64,000 bases of DNA from Lutibacter sp. HS1-25 (GCF_004121075.1 NZ_RHLN01000007.1:1-64000); one strand, 5' to 3'; positions 33,803 to 42,569 are shown, numbered from the stretch's first letter. The notes: a model not told the origin generated them from the letters alone. Made by a program: numbers and translations.

Positions 33803-34210
33803 TTATAAATTTTTTAAATCATTAATAATTACCTCCTTCTTAACTCCCTCTTTTGCGTTTTTTAATAAGTATGTAGTTAATTCTTCTATATTCTCTTCTA
33901 AAAAATCAAACCTTTTACAATATTTTTTTAAAGTATTTCTCTCATCAAGAGTTTCCTTGCCATCTGCCCAAATCATAATTGCTAAATCATACAAATATTC
34001 AACTCTCAACTCTATTGTCTCAGGAATTGAATTGTCATTTGTTGGATGTAGTAATATATAATTTAATTGCTCCTCAGAAACACCTCTTTCTTGCGCGAAA
34101 GAATATAGCATTTTTAATTCCAAAACATCAAAATTATCATCTGAAAATGCCATTTGATATAACCTTAAAAAATGGGTTTGGAGTTCTTTTGTAATATGAA
34201 TATGTTCCAT
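33803..34210 (-). CDS. TerB-like domain protein
   Basis: 135 aa, all helical. FLRLYQMAFSDDNFDVLELK-MLYSFAQERG and YLYDLAIMIWADGKETLDERN repeat the TerB pattern of a hydrophobic helix, acidic D-x-x-x-x-x-E loop (two EF-hand-like sites), then helix. First gene of the operon with the membrane and vWA proteins. The 18-nt motif at 34304-34321 lies 94 nt upstream of the ATG and could control the operon. Confidence 0.65.
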   Translation of the reverse strand: MEHIHITKELQTHFLRLYQMAFSDDNFDVLELKMLYSFAQERGVSEEQLNYILLHPTNDNSIPETIELRVEYLYDLAIMIWADGKETLDERNTLKKYCKRFDFLEENIEELTTYLLKNAKEGVKKEVIINDLKNL

Positions 34211-34303
34211 AAAGATTTCAATTTTTTATAAAAAATTAATTATACTATTCAATACTTAATTTTAATTTACTAATTCAAATATAATTCCATTAAAAATCAA
34301 ATC

Positions 34304-34321
34304 TTTACGGGTTTCCGTAAA
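34304..34321. promoter_or_regulatory. Operator candidate TTTACGGGTTTCCGTAAA
   Basis: Inverted arms TTTACGG/CCGTAAA around GTTT. Identical 18 nt occur at 59370-59387, and a related half (ATACGGGTTTCC) at 60159-60169 upstream of the response regulator gene. Position about 90 nt upstream of a start codon in both promoter cases. Confidence 0.5.
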
Positions 34322-34428
34322 TCAGAAAAAAATATGCTTAAAAAATTTTAAAATATTTGATAAAAAAAACAAAAGGGCGAATTATTGGTTTTCAAATTGA
34401 AGTCTATTTTCAATAGCACAAAAGACAA

Positions 34429-34492
34429 AACGCTTACATTTATTCATAAAATTCATCATTAATTTTATTTTATAAAAAATTATGTAAGCGTT
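34429..34492. other. 11-bp perfect inverted repeat between kinase and TerB operon
   Basis: AACGCTTACAT (34429-34439) and ATGTAAGCGTT (34482-34492) with a 42-nt AT-rich loop. Could be paired operator half-sites or the stem of an RNA. The remainder of 34210-34665 shows only the 18-nt motif. Confidence 0.4.
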
Positions 34493-34664
34493 AATTTTGG
34501 AGAAATCTTATTTTTTAATTTCTAGGTATTACGCTTAAAAACAACAGATAAAATTGTAAATAAATGGAAGATTTTTTTAATTCTTATTCACGAATTGTCT
34601 CTTAAACTACACAAAATCAACACTTCAGAAAAAAAAATAAAAAAAGGAATGAAATTTTTAAAAA

Positions 34665-36602
34665 TCACTTTTTAAAACTTATGAATGCTTTAAAACCATT
34701 GTGCATGCTTGTCTCAAAAGTTATAGTTCCGTATAAAGATTTGATGCGGGTTTTGATATTTTTAAGTCCATTTTTAAATTTTAACTCATTTAATTCCAAA
34801 CCTTTACCATTATCTGAATATTTTACAGACAATAGATTTTTATCAACTTTAAAAGTAACTGCAACAAGTGTAGCTTCGCTATGTTTGCGCATATTTACCA
34901 TGAGTTCTTGCAAAATACGATACAATTCAATTTGCTTTTCTTTTGTTAATGAAGCCAATCCTACTTTTTGAATGTCTTTAAGAATAACCGTTGTGGTATT
35001 GCTATTAAAGCTGGTGAGCATTGACTTTAAAAACAGTTCAAAATGCACTCCAGTTTCAATTGAATTGTTTTGATGCGAAATATCTCTGGTCAATAAATAC
35101 ACTTTTTCCAAATCATCCAATAAAGCTTCTTTTGAGTTATCGGTATATTGTATTTTATTCATAATGTTTACCATATTATTGGCTACTTCATCATGAATTT
35201 TTTTAGAAATACGTTTTTCTGTTTTATAAACTTCTACCCTTTTTTCTATTTGGTGTTTTTTTCTTTTGTAGTATATAAAAACCAATAAAGTAATAAAAAT
35301 TGTACTTCCCGATGTGAACAATAATATGTTATTTGTTTTTATCTTTTGAATTTCCAATTGCTTTTCAGCTGAAATGATTTTTAGTTGTGAATTTTCTTCT
35401 CTATTTTTTTCACTATCATATTTTATTTTAGCAAATTGATTTTTTGCTATTTGTTTGGCATTTTGTAAACTATCATTCAAATGTAGGTAAGTATGGTAAT
35501 ACGCTTTTGCTTTTACCGGCTTATCCAACGCTATCAGTTTCTGTAAAGCTTCTAATTGATCGGGTATACAATTTTGACTGATTGCCACATCGTACATTTT
35601 GGAAGCGTAATAAATAGCTGTTTTAGTATTCAAGTTTTCATAATATGTTGAAAGATGTGCATAACTGGCAATTAATCCATATAAATCATTTTCTTGCAAT
35701 CGCATTTCCAAGGCTTTTTCTAGCTCAGGTAACACATTTTCAGTTGTTTTTGCCAACCATTTAACGTAAGCTAAATTGTCTATAACCCTAGCTTTTGTTG
35801 TAAAACTAACAATAGTATCTTTTAATAAGCTATCTAAAATTTTTATTGAAGTATTGTAATCTCCTAATTTTCTATAGGTATTAGCGATATTATTTTTTAT
35901 AGTTATGCTATTTTCTTTTGAAGTTGTTAAATCAATCGCTTTTTTATAAAATAGCAACGCGTCTTTTAGTTCTCCTTGTTCGTTTGAAGAAATTGCCCAG
36001 TTATTGTATACACTTGCCGAGGAAATTGGATTTTTATCACCAAAATATTTTAAAGCCAATGAACCTGAATGTTCACTTGCAATATTATCTCCAAAAGAAC
36101 GCTCAATAATAGCCATTGTTAGTAGGTTATTACCATTTAAAATACTGTCATTGTATTTTAAATATTCATTTTTAATTAAATTATAATAGTAATAAGCACT
36201 ATCTGTTTGTTGGTTTGAATTATAGTAATAGGCAAGAATCGAATAATTGCGTCCAATTGCAATTGAGTCGTTGTCTTGTTTTGATTTTTGTATCAATTGT
36301 TTTGAAATGTAAATTGCACTATCATATTGCTTTAAACTTCCAAATAAATAAATTTTATTAGTTAGAATATCTTCAATACGTGGGTCAGATTTATCAGCCC
36401 CTATTTTTTGAAGAGCACTGTTAGCGCTGTTTAACCGAGTTTCAATAGCCAAACTATCATTTTTCATCTCTTGTATAAAAAAACCAATAGTATCTAAATC
36501 ACTCACTTTTGAAGAATTTAATTCTTCTTTTGGAGAACAAGATGCTAACATAAATAAACTGCTAACAACAAAAAAGAGGAATGTAAATTTTAAATTTTTC
36601 AT
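34665..36602 (-). CDS. TPR sensor histidine kinase (HisKA_3 type), lipoprotein-like N-terminus
   Basis: 645 aa. Signal with lipobox LFMLASCSPKEE, about eight TPR units (residues 40-390), coiled coil, transmembrane helix (ILLFTSGSTIFITLLVFIYY), then KRISKKIHDEVANNMVNIMN with the phospho-His and an HATPase_c domain (LYRILQELMVNMRKHSEAT; YSDNGKGLEL; GLKNIKTRIKSLYG). NarL-type kinase needing a LuxR-type regulator; none is adjacent. The regulator at 59406-60074 shares an 18-nt motif with this locus and is the best candidate partner. Confidence 0.9.
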   Translation of the reverse strand: MKNLKFTFLFFVVSSLFMLASCSPKEELNSSKVSDLDTIGFFIQEMKNDSLAIETRLNSANSALQKIGADKSDPRIEDILTNKIYLFGSLKQYDSAIYISKQLIQKSKQDNDSIAIGRNYSILAYYYNSNQQTDSAYYYYNLIKNEYLKYNDSILNGNNLLTMAIIERSFGDNIASEHSGSLALKYFGDKNPISSASVYNNWAISSNEQGELKDALLFYKKAIDLTTSKENSITIKNNIANTYRKLGDYNTSIKILDSLLKDTIVSFTTKARVIDNLAYVKWLAKTTENVLPELEKALEMRLQENDLYGLIASYAHLSTYYENLNTKTAIYYASKMYDVAISQNCIPDQLEALQKLIALDKPVKAKAYYHTYLHLNDSLQNAKQIAKNQFAKIKYDSEKNREENSQLKIISAEKQLEIQKIKTNNILLFTSGSTIFITLLVFIYYKRKKHQIEKRVEVYKTEKRISKKIHDEVANNMVNIMNKIQYTDNSKEALLDDLEKVYLLTRDISHQNNSIETGVHFELFLKSMLTSFNSNTTTVILKDIQKVGLASLTKEKQIELYRILQELMVNMRKHSEATLVAVTFKVDKNLLSVKYSDNGKGLELNELKFKNGLKNIKTRIKSLYGTITFETSMHNGFKAFISFKK

Positions 36603-36652
36603 TCCTCAAAAATAAGATAAAACTAATAATCAATTGACAATTAATTTAAATT

Positions 36653-36814
36653 TTATGGCTTTGGTGGCGGAGGTGGCAATTCCCCATTTTCTCCTCCAGT
36701 AGCAAATAGTTCTAAACCTTCTTGGTAAAAACTTAAATCTTGATCTTCATCATTTGAACAAGAAATTAACATTCCATTCATTAAAATAATTCCTAGTAAT
36801 ATAAATTTTTTCAT
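36653..36814 (-). CDS. Mini-lipoprotein ending in PPPPPKP
   Basis: 53 aa from MKKFILLGIILMNGML; lipobox LISCSNDEDQ; mature part about 36 residues, acidic, ending GGENGELPPPPPKP. Lies 51 nt upstream of the TPR kinase gene on the same strand. Small exported peptides of this look are frequent next to such kinases in Flavobacteriaceae, so it may be a ligand or accessory of the sensor (inference). Confidence 0.6.
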   Translation of the reverse strand: MKKFILLGIILMNGMLISCSNDEDQDLSFYQEGLELFATGGENGELPPPPPKP

Positions 36815-36840
36815 TTTTGTGTTATTAAAATTTGACAATA

Positions 36841-36990
36841 GTATTGCTGCCCGAATTTTTACTCAGTGTGTTTTTGCGTTACAGCAATACGCTAATTTTT
36901 TGAAGAGATTTTCTCTTCTGTTTGGGAAGTATGAAGTCTAAAAACAGTTAAGGTAAACTGCTTCCCAAAACGGTTTTCTTTACTGCTTTT
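36841..36990. ncRNA. Structured intergenic region (candidate RNA or 5' leader)
   Basis: Three inverted repeats in a row: GTATTGCTG (36841)/CAGCAATAC (36882), GAAGAGA/TCTCTTC (36902-36918), and TTTGGGAAG/CTTCCCAAA (about 36921-36972). Upstream of the mini-lipoprotein gene, so it could be its leader. No known riboswitch recognised. Confidence 0.35.
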
Positions 36991-37177
36991 AGCGCTTCAT
37001 TTAGATTTAGCTTATGTACATTCTTAATTTGTACCGAATTAAGTTTTTGCTAATTCTGAGGCAAATATTGGGATGGTTATGTATTATTCTGTGGAAAATT
37101 GATAGACAATTTTTGGAAAATATTGTCCAACACGCTTGCAAATATTTTATAATTTTGAAATTGTTAATTTTGCCTTC

Positions 37178-37861
37178 ATGTTAAAAGAATTATTACATCA
37201 ACTATTTGTTAAACTCGAAAATGAAATAGGAAATAACAAAAAATCGAAGAATGGCAATGCCATTTATTTTGTTGAAGAAATTTTAGAAAACCAGTTTAAA
37301 AAACCATCTTTTATTAGCTCAAAAGCAATAAAAGGTTATTATGATAAATATGTTGAAGGAAAAGAAAACAATGCAGGAGAACCAAGTATTGAATTAAAAG
37401 ACTTAATTTCTAAATATTTAGGTTACGAGCATTTTTTAGCTTTTGAAACTCAAAATAAAGCAACAAACTTTTTTAATGTAAAAAAATCAAAAATTACATT
37501 GCTAAATTATTCCTTAACCGCTCTTTTAAGTTTAACCCTAATTGTTGCTTTTTATAAGATTTATTTGGCTAACAAAAATGATGATTGTGTTATTTGGCAA
37601 TTTAATCATTATGAAAAAGTAAATTGTGATAATCAATTTGCAATTCAAAAACCAACAGATATTAATATTGAAAAATTTAATAAAGTCAATGTTAATGATT
37701 CAACCATATTCTTTATAAATAACAAACCAATTATTTGGTACGGAAAATCTGTTAAAGGAGAAATAGAGTTTTTCAATGCTAGAGGTACACACCCAATTAC
37801 TGGAAAAGAATTAAAACCAGTAACTTCATATATCATAAATAAATATGTTTACAAACAGTAG
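37178..37861 (+). CDS. Hypothetical protein with one transmembrane helix
   Basis: 227 aa from MLKELLHQLF (the upstream TTG at 37136 overlaps promoter-like TAATTTTG). N-terminal helical part with SSKAIKGYYDKYVEGKEN, one TM (YSLTALLSLTLIVAFYKIY), C-terminal domain outside with DDCVIWQFNHYEKVNCD. Similar small proteins occur in Flavobacteriaceae without known role. Upstream of the muramidase gene by 43 nt, same strand. Confidence 0.55.
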   Translation: MLKELLHQLFVKLENEIGNNKKSKNGNAIYFVEEILENQFKKPSFISSKAIKGYYDKYVEGKENNAGEPSIELKDLISKYLGYEHFLAFETQNKATNFFNVKKSKITLLNYSLTALLSLTLIVAFYKIYLANKNDDCVIWQFNHYEKVNCDNQFAIQKPTDINIEKFNKVNVNDSTIFFINNKPIIWYGKSVKGEIEFFNARGTHPITGKELKPVTSYIINKYVYKQ

Positions 37862-37904
37862 CAATAAAAAGCTAAAAATAAGCACATTATAACGTTCAAA
37901 TTCT

Positions 37905-38720
37905 ATGAAACATTCCCGTAGAAAAAAGAATTACTTTCATTTTTTTTTAATTTTTTGCCTGTTGATTTTATCAACAGCTGGACTTTTTATTTATAAAACA
38001 AATGGTGTTTACCTAAAGAAAGTTTATCGTAATTACGTAGAAGCTACTCCAAAAATATATCGGGCAATAGCATCAACAGAACCATATCTAAAACCGCATA
38101 TTAAAAAATATGAGGTTCACGGTATTGATGTCTCAAAACATCAAGGAAAAATTAACTGGGATTTGGTTAAACACCCTGATTCAGGAAAAAAAATTGATTT
38201 TGTCTTTATAAGGGCAACATATGGTACTTATGAAGATAAATTGTTTGATACTAACTGGGTAAATGCTGCCAATAAAAATTTCGCTTTAGGTGCTTATCAT
38301 TATTATTGGGCAAATACAAATTCAACTTTACAAGCTAATAAATTTATTGAAACTGTTGAATTAAAAAAAGGCGACCTCCCTCCTGTGCTGGATATTGAAA
38401 AACTTCCAAAATTTCAATCAAAATCAAACTGGTTGAAAGGCATCAAAAACTGGTTAAATTTAATAGAAATGCATTATGGCTTAAAACCAATTATATATAC
38501 CAGCGATGGTTTTTACAAACATCATTTAAAAACAGATCCTTTTTTTACCAACTATCCCCGACTTTGGATTGCAAATTATAACAACATACAACAACCTGAC
38601 AGTAACTGGCACTTTTGGCAATACAGCGATCAGGTAAAAATTGAAGGAATCAATGAGAATGTTGATCTCAACGTTTTTAAAAATGATTCGATTTTATTTA
38701 ATGAATTGCTAAAAAAATAA
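37905..38720 (+). CDS. GH25 lysozyme (muramidase)
   Basis: 271 aa. Basic start and an N-terminal anchor (FLIFCLLILSTAGLFIY), then the GH25 domain: VHGIDVSKHQGKINWDLV (catalytic Asp), DFVFIRATYGTYEDKLF, GAYHYYWANTN, LPPVLDIEKLP (D-x-E catalytic pair), PIIYTSDGFY, RLWIANYNN and WHFWQYSDQ. Cuts peptidoglycan in the periplasm; likely cell-wall remodelling. Confidence 0.93.
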   Translation: MKHSRRKKNYFHFFLIFCLLILSTAGLFIYKTNGVYLKKVYRNYVEATPKIYRAIASTEPYLKPHIKKYEVHGIDVSKHQGKINWDLVKHPDSGKKIDFVFIRATYGTYEDKLFDTNWVNAANKNFALGAYHYYWANTNSTLQANKFIETVELKKGDLPPVLDIEKLPKFQSKSNWLKGIKNWLNLIEMHYGLKPIIYTSDGFYKHHLKTDPFFTNYPRLWIANYNNIQQPDSNWHFWQYSDQVKIEGINENVDLNVFKNDSILFNELLKK

Positions 38721-39092
38721 GTTTACACACTGTACTGGATTGTGTTTTGGCAATTCTTTTTTCATTTTTTTATTTTTCATTGTTCCATCATCTATTTAAC
38801 AGCGGCTCTTGTTAAGTACTTTGTTAATTGTAACCAAAGTATTAATTAAAATTCATGGTCTTTAATTTAGATTATTTTATATATTCGCTTTTAAATAAAG
38901 GTTTTTTTGTGCTGTGTTATTCATTTATTGGTTTTAGCAATCACAACCAATAACACATATTGTATTGGCTGCGTTATAAACATTGTGAAAAATGAACTTA
39001 ACGTAAATATTGAAAAAACGCTTTAGATTTTAGTTAAATGAATAAGAGGTTTGTGCACTATTTTACCTCATTTTTTGATTGAGAATTTATTT
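38720..39092. other. Intergenic region with an imperfect hairpin
   Basis: TGTGTT...ATTGGTT (38913-38933) pairs with AACCAAT-AACACA (38945-38957). No reading frame supported. Could be a terminator or a decayed junction repeat. Confidence 0.35.
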
Positions 39093-39998
39093 ATGAGGTA
39101 TTTATTTGGCGTTACTATTATCTGGGCTTTTTCGTTTAGCTTAATTGGTGTATATCTTTCTGGGTATGTTGATGCATGGTTTTCAGTATTGGTACGTATT
39201 GGTATCGCTACAATGCTATTTTTACCCTTTTTAAAACTTCAAAAAATTAAGGCCGAAACAATTTTAAAACTTACTGCAATAGGTGCCGTTCAATTAGGTT
39301 TAATGTATTGTTTTTATTTCCAGTCGTTTAGGTTTCTTACTGTGCCTGAAGTATTGCTTTTTAGTGTATTTACACCCATTTACATTACTTTATTAAACGA
39401 TATTTTAAGCAAACAATTTCATAAAGGGCATTTACTCACTGCTTTAATAGCTGTTTTAGGTGCTGCTTATATTCAATACTCAAGCATTAGTGAAAATGTA
39501 TTTTTAGGTTTTTTGATTACGCAAGGTGCCAACTTTTGCTTTGCTATTGGTCAGGTTGCTTACAAGTATTTGTTAAAATCTATACCCGAATTAGAAAGCA
39601 CACCAAAGTATACCATTTTTGGATTGTTTTTTATGGGTGCATTTATAGTGTCTCTAATTGCTTTTTTTATTTTTGGTTCAACAGAAAAATTACCAACAAC
39701 ATCTGTACAGTGGGGAATATTAATATACCTGGGAGCTGTGGCTTCTGGTGCAGGTTATTTTTTTTGGAACCAAGGTGTTGTTAAGGTAAACACAGGCTCG
39801 TTAGCGATTATGAACAATGCGTTAATTCCAGTAGGATTGATTGTCAACCTTCTTATATGGAATAAAGAGGCTGATCTTAAAAAGATTTTAATTGGTGGTA
39901 GTCTTATTTTTGCTTCACTTGCGGTTAATGAATACATCAATAAAAGAAACAAAAAAACACCCAACACACTGTTAATTAACAACCTAAAAGCAGATTGA
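39093..39998 (+). CDS. EamA (DMT) family transporter
   Basis: 301 aa from MRYLFGVTIIWAFSFSLIG. Ten hydrophobic helices in two EamA repeats (first IIWAFSFSLIGVYLSG..., second FLITQGANFCFAIGQVAYKY...), including LGAVASGAGYFFWNQGVVKV in the second repeat. Inner-membrane exporter of small metabolites such as amino acids; substrate unknown. Monocistronic. Confidence 0.85.
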   Translation: MRYLFGVTIIWAFSFSLIGVYLSGYVDAWFSVLVRIGIATMLFLPFLKLQKIKAETILKLTAIGAVQLGLMYCFYFQSFRFLTVPEVLLFSVFTPIYITLLNDILSKQFHKGHLLTALIAVLGAAYIQYSSISENVFLGFLITQGANFCFAIGQVAYKYLLKSIPELESTPKYTIFGLFFMGAFIVSLIAFFIFGSTEKLPTTSVQWGILIYLGAVASGAGYFFWNQGVVKVNTGSLAIMNNALIPVGLIVNLLIWNKEADLKKILIGGSLIFASLAVNEYINKRNKKTPNTLLINNLKAD

Positions 39999-40063
39999 GA
40001 TTGGTTTTTATATTCTTAGTTTAAATTACTGTCTTAACAAAATTGCAGCTACCCAACTAAATA

Positions 40064-40600
40064 CTAGTTGTTATTTTTTTTATACTTATGAAGTAAATCT
40101 AAAGGAATGTGGCAATAAGAATGGTCATTAGGGTGTAAGGTTAACCTGTCTTGATGTTCTGCATCACTTGGAATATAATTTGTTAAAGGAAGTATTTCAA
40201 TAGCTATTTTTTTTGTTGTTTTATTTTGAAGGTTTAATTTTTGTTCAATTTTATCAATGCAATTTTTTGCTTTTAAAAGGTGATTTTGATGCTCGCTGTA
40301 AATGCCTGTACGATATTTCTCACCTATATCATTCCCCTGTTGGTTGATACTATAAGGATCAATAATTTCTAAAAAGTAATGAATTAAATCTTCAATTGAA
40401 ACAACCTTAGCATCAAAGACAGTTTTGACACATTCTGCATAACCATCATAGGCTGTTTTAGTAGATTTTGTAGCGCCATTGGCTCTACCGGCTTGGGTCT
40501 CAACAACGCCAGGCAGGTGCTTTAAAAACTCTTGTACACCCCAAAGGCAGCCGCCTGCAAAATAGATCGTTTCCTTTAATAATATTTGTTTTTTTGTCAT
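40064..40600 (-). CDS. msrA: Peptide-methionine (S)-S-oxide reductase MsrA
   Basis: 178 aa. IYFAGGCLWGVQEFLKHLPG carries the catalytic Cys (usual motif GCFWG, here GCLWG); VVETQAGRANG and DPYSINQQGNDIGEKYRTGIY are also typical. Repairs oxidised methionine using thioredoxin. Single-domain, no MsrB fusion, no signal peptide. Confidence 0.93.
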   Translation of the reverse strand: MTKKQILLKETIYFAGGCLWGVQEFLKHLPGVVETQAGRANGATKSTKTAYDGYAECVKTVFDAKVVSIEDLIHYFLEIIDPYSINQQGNDIGEKYRTGIYSEHQNHLLKAKNCIDKIEQKLNLQNKTTKKIAIEILPLTNYIPSDAEHQDRLTLHPNDHSYCHIPLDLLHKYKKNNN

Positions 40601-40916
40601 TGTATTATCCTAAAATAGGTTGACTTTTAATAAGATTTGTGCATCTGAAAAATACCACCTTGCCTACGCAAAGGATATTTTTGGTGTTATTTCGTATGGC
40701 GGCTTCATTGTGATACTATCATTTGATACTATCAAAGATAATATCATTTATCTAAAAGTACTATTATACTGTAAAATTTTAATTGAGTAAAATGGATTAA
40801 AAAAAAAAGAAATTAAGACTATACGCATCATTTATAAATACATTTACAACGTTAATTTGGTTAATATTCACAATAAAACAATTACATCAAAGATAAACAC
40901 TTCAGGTGCTTTACAA
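40601..40916. other. Intergenic region with hairpin and short repeats
   Basis: AAGATTTGTGCATCTG (40632) resembles the start of the family-1 junction repeat. AAAAATA-CCTTGC/GCAAAGG-ATATTTTT (40647-40683) can fold. TGATACTATCA occurs twice near 40710-40730. No gene seen. Confidence 0.4.
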
Positions 40917-41711
40917 TTATTTACTCAATTTCAATATCCTAAAAGCACCTTGAATTACCAAACCAAAAACGATGGTTCCAATTATCAAATCAGGTTTGCT
41001 TGAACTCAACCAATTTACTAAAACTCCTGCAGTTATTATACCTAAATTGATAATCACATCATTAGAGGTAAAAATCATACTTGCTTTCATATGCACTTCT
41101 TCTTTGCTTTTTGAACTTTGTAAAATATAAAGGCAAATTCCGTTCGCAATCAAGGCAAAAAATGAAACAACAATCATTGTTGAAAAATTAGGAAGTTTTT
41201 CGTCTCCAAAAAATCTCCTTAATACTTCTACAAATCCAATAATGGCAAGTAAAATTTGAAAATATCCCGCAAGTTTCGCAATCTTCTTTTTTTTAATTAA
41301 TGTTCCACCAACTGCAATCAGGCTAATTCCGTAAACAAAACTGTCTGCAAGCATATCTAAACTATCTGCAACAAGTCCCATAGATTTTGAAATTATCCCT
41401 GTTGTTATTTCTATAATAAAAAAAGTGAAATTGATTACAAGTACAGACCAAAGTAGTTTTTTCTGATTTTTATTTTCTTTAAAGTTTGTTTGAGCTGTTT
41501 GCTCAGTTGATATTTTCTTTCCTCCTAAATTCAACTCAATAACAGACTTTTCAATTTGGTCAATTGCTCCGTTGTGAAAAATAGTTAATTTTCGATTGGG
41601 AATGTCAAAATCTAAATTCACAATGCTTGAAATTCCATCCAATTTCATCCGTATAAGATTTTCCTCTGAAGGACAATCCATTTTGGTAATTTCAAATATT
41701 GTTTTATTCAT
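40917..41711 (-). CDS. Cation transporter with N-terminal HMA-like domain (CDF-related)
   Basis: 264 aa. Residues 1-70 (IFEITKMDCPSEENLIRMKL, SIVNLDFDIPNRKLTIFH) form an HMA-like ferredoxin fold with Cys in DCPSEE. Then about six TM helices with MGLVADSLDMLADSFVYGIS, the D-x-x-x-D metal-site pattern of cation diffusion facilitators, and the later MIFTSNDVIINLGII. Exports a heavy metal, substrate unproven. The usual C-terminal cytoplasmic CDF domain is absent. The upstream region shares an element with 24765-24905. Confidence 0.8.
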   Translation of the reverse strand: MNKTIFEITKMDCPSEENLIRMKLDGISSIVNLDFDIPNRKLTIFHNGAIDQIEKSVIELNLGGKKISTEQTAQTNFKENKNQKKLLWSVLVINFTFFIIEITTGIISKSMGLVADSLDMLADSFVYGISLIAVGGTLIKKKKIAKLAGYFQILLAIIGFVEVLRRFFGDEKLPNFSTMIVVSFFALIANGICLYILQSSKSKEEVHMKASMIFTSNDVIINLGIITAGVLVNWLSSSKPDLIIGTIVFGLVIQGAFRILKLSK

Positions 41712-41749
41712 TCTATTTTTTTTGGTTTTAGCATCAACTACTGCTTACT

Positions 41750-41875
41750 TTTATCTAAACAAGCAAAAAGTTTAACCCGTATATTTGTCTAGATATACTA
41801 ATATTTAATTTATCCTATTGTCAATTTAAGCAAACTTAATTTTATCCAATAAAAAAACAAAATCAAAAGAAAATA
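41750..41875. repeat. Non-coding element similar to 24765-24905
   Basis: See the partner copy: ordered blocks TTTATCTAAA, GTTTAACCCGT, TTTGTCTAGATA, TATTTAATTTATCC and CCAATAAAAAAAC. About 40 nt upstream of the cation-efflux gene start. Confidence 0.45.
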
Positions 41876-42002
41876 TTAGCACTGTGCTTCATATAATGTG
41901 TGTTTGTTTTTTAGCATTTAACAAAATGCAACAAACTTTATAAAAGTACCAACATGCAACTATGAATTTTAAAAACTTCAACAAATTTTAAAGTAAAGTC
42001 AA

Positions 42003-42395
42003 TTAATCTTTAAAACCTTGCTTGTTAAATGTAAGTTTTTTTAAAAAGGTTTTAACACGTTTATCAGGTCTAAACAAAATTCGTCGCTGTTTTACAGAAT
42101 TAACGCCTAAAGCTTCTTTGCTATCTTCACCATAAGAACTAATACTTATTTGAAAACTTCCTAAAAAACCAAAACGCACTATTTTACCAAAACTCAATGC
42201 ATCTTTAATATTGTGTTCTAAAGCAAGTAAAACAAGGTAACAATCTGCAACAGATGCGGTACATTGTTCAGATGTTATTCTTGCTAAATCTTCAAAATTA
42301 ACCTCACCTGTAGCCTTTGTCGCTACATAATATTTTTCAGGTTTGGTAAGGTCTCTTGGGTCTTTTTTCTTTACAATTTTTAGAGGTAATGCCAT
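42003..42395 (-). CDS. HU-family DNA-binding protein (Bacteroidota type)
   Basis: 130 aa from MALPLKIVKKKDPRDLTKPE; the 21 upstream residues are unlike the family. Contains KYYVATKATGEVNFEDLARI and GKIVRFGFLGSFQISISS, GVNSVKQRRILFRPDKRV, the standard pattern of long-type HU-like proteins in this phylum. Compacts DNA. Upstream lie three 22-bp repeats at 42504-42569. Confidence 0.85.
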   Translation of the reverse strand: MALPLKIVKKKDPRDLTKPEKYYVATKATGEVNFEDLARITSEQCTASVADCYLVLLALEHNIKDALSFGKIVRFGFLGSFQISISSYGEDSKEALGVNSVKQRRILFRPDKRVKTFLKKLTFNKQGFKD

Positions 42396-42503
42396 TTTAT
42401 ATTGGTTTAAATTTAAGATATCAATAACTATTTTTAATTTGTATTGAAATATACTCAATTTACTTGATAATTACGATTAATTAATTAGCAATTAAAATAA
42501 AAT

Positions 42504-42569
42504 GTCTAGTCGTTTATAAGTTAACGTCCAGACGTTTTATAAGCAAGGTCTAGACATTATTTTATTATT
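42504..42569. promoter_or_regulatory. Three tandem 22-bp repeats with GTCyAGwC cores
   Basis: Cores GTCTAGTC, GTCCAGAC, GTCTAGAC start at 42504, 42526 and 42548, exactly 22 bp apart (two helix turns), each followed by GTT/ATT and a TATAAG-like stretch. In the intergenic region between the HU gene (minus) and the OYE gene (plus). Looks like an array of regulator sites. The rest of 42396-42786 shows nothing else. Confidence 0.5.

Noticed and set aside
31615-34210. Canonical tellurite resistance (ter) operon
   Set aside because: TerB-like and vWA proteins only; no TerC, TerD/E/Z found.
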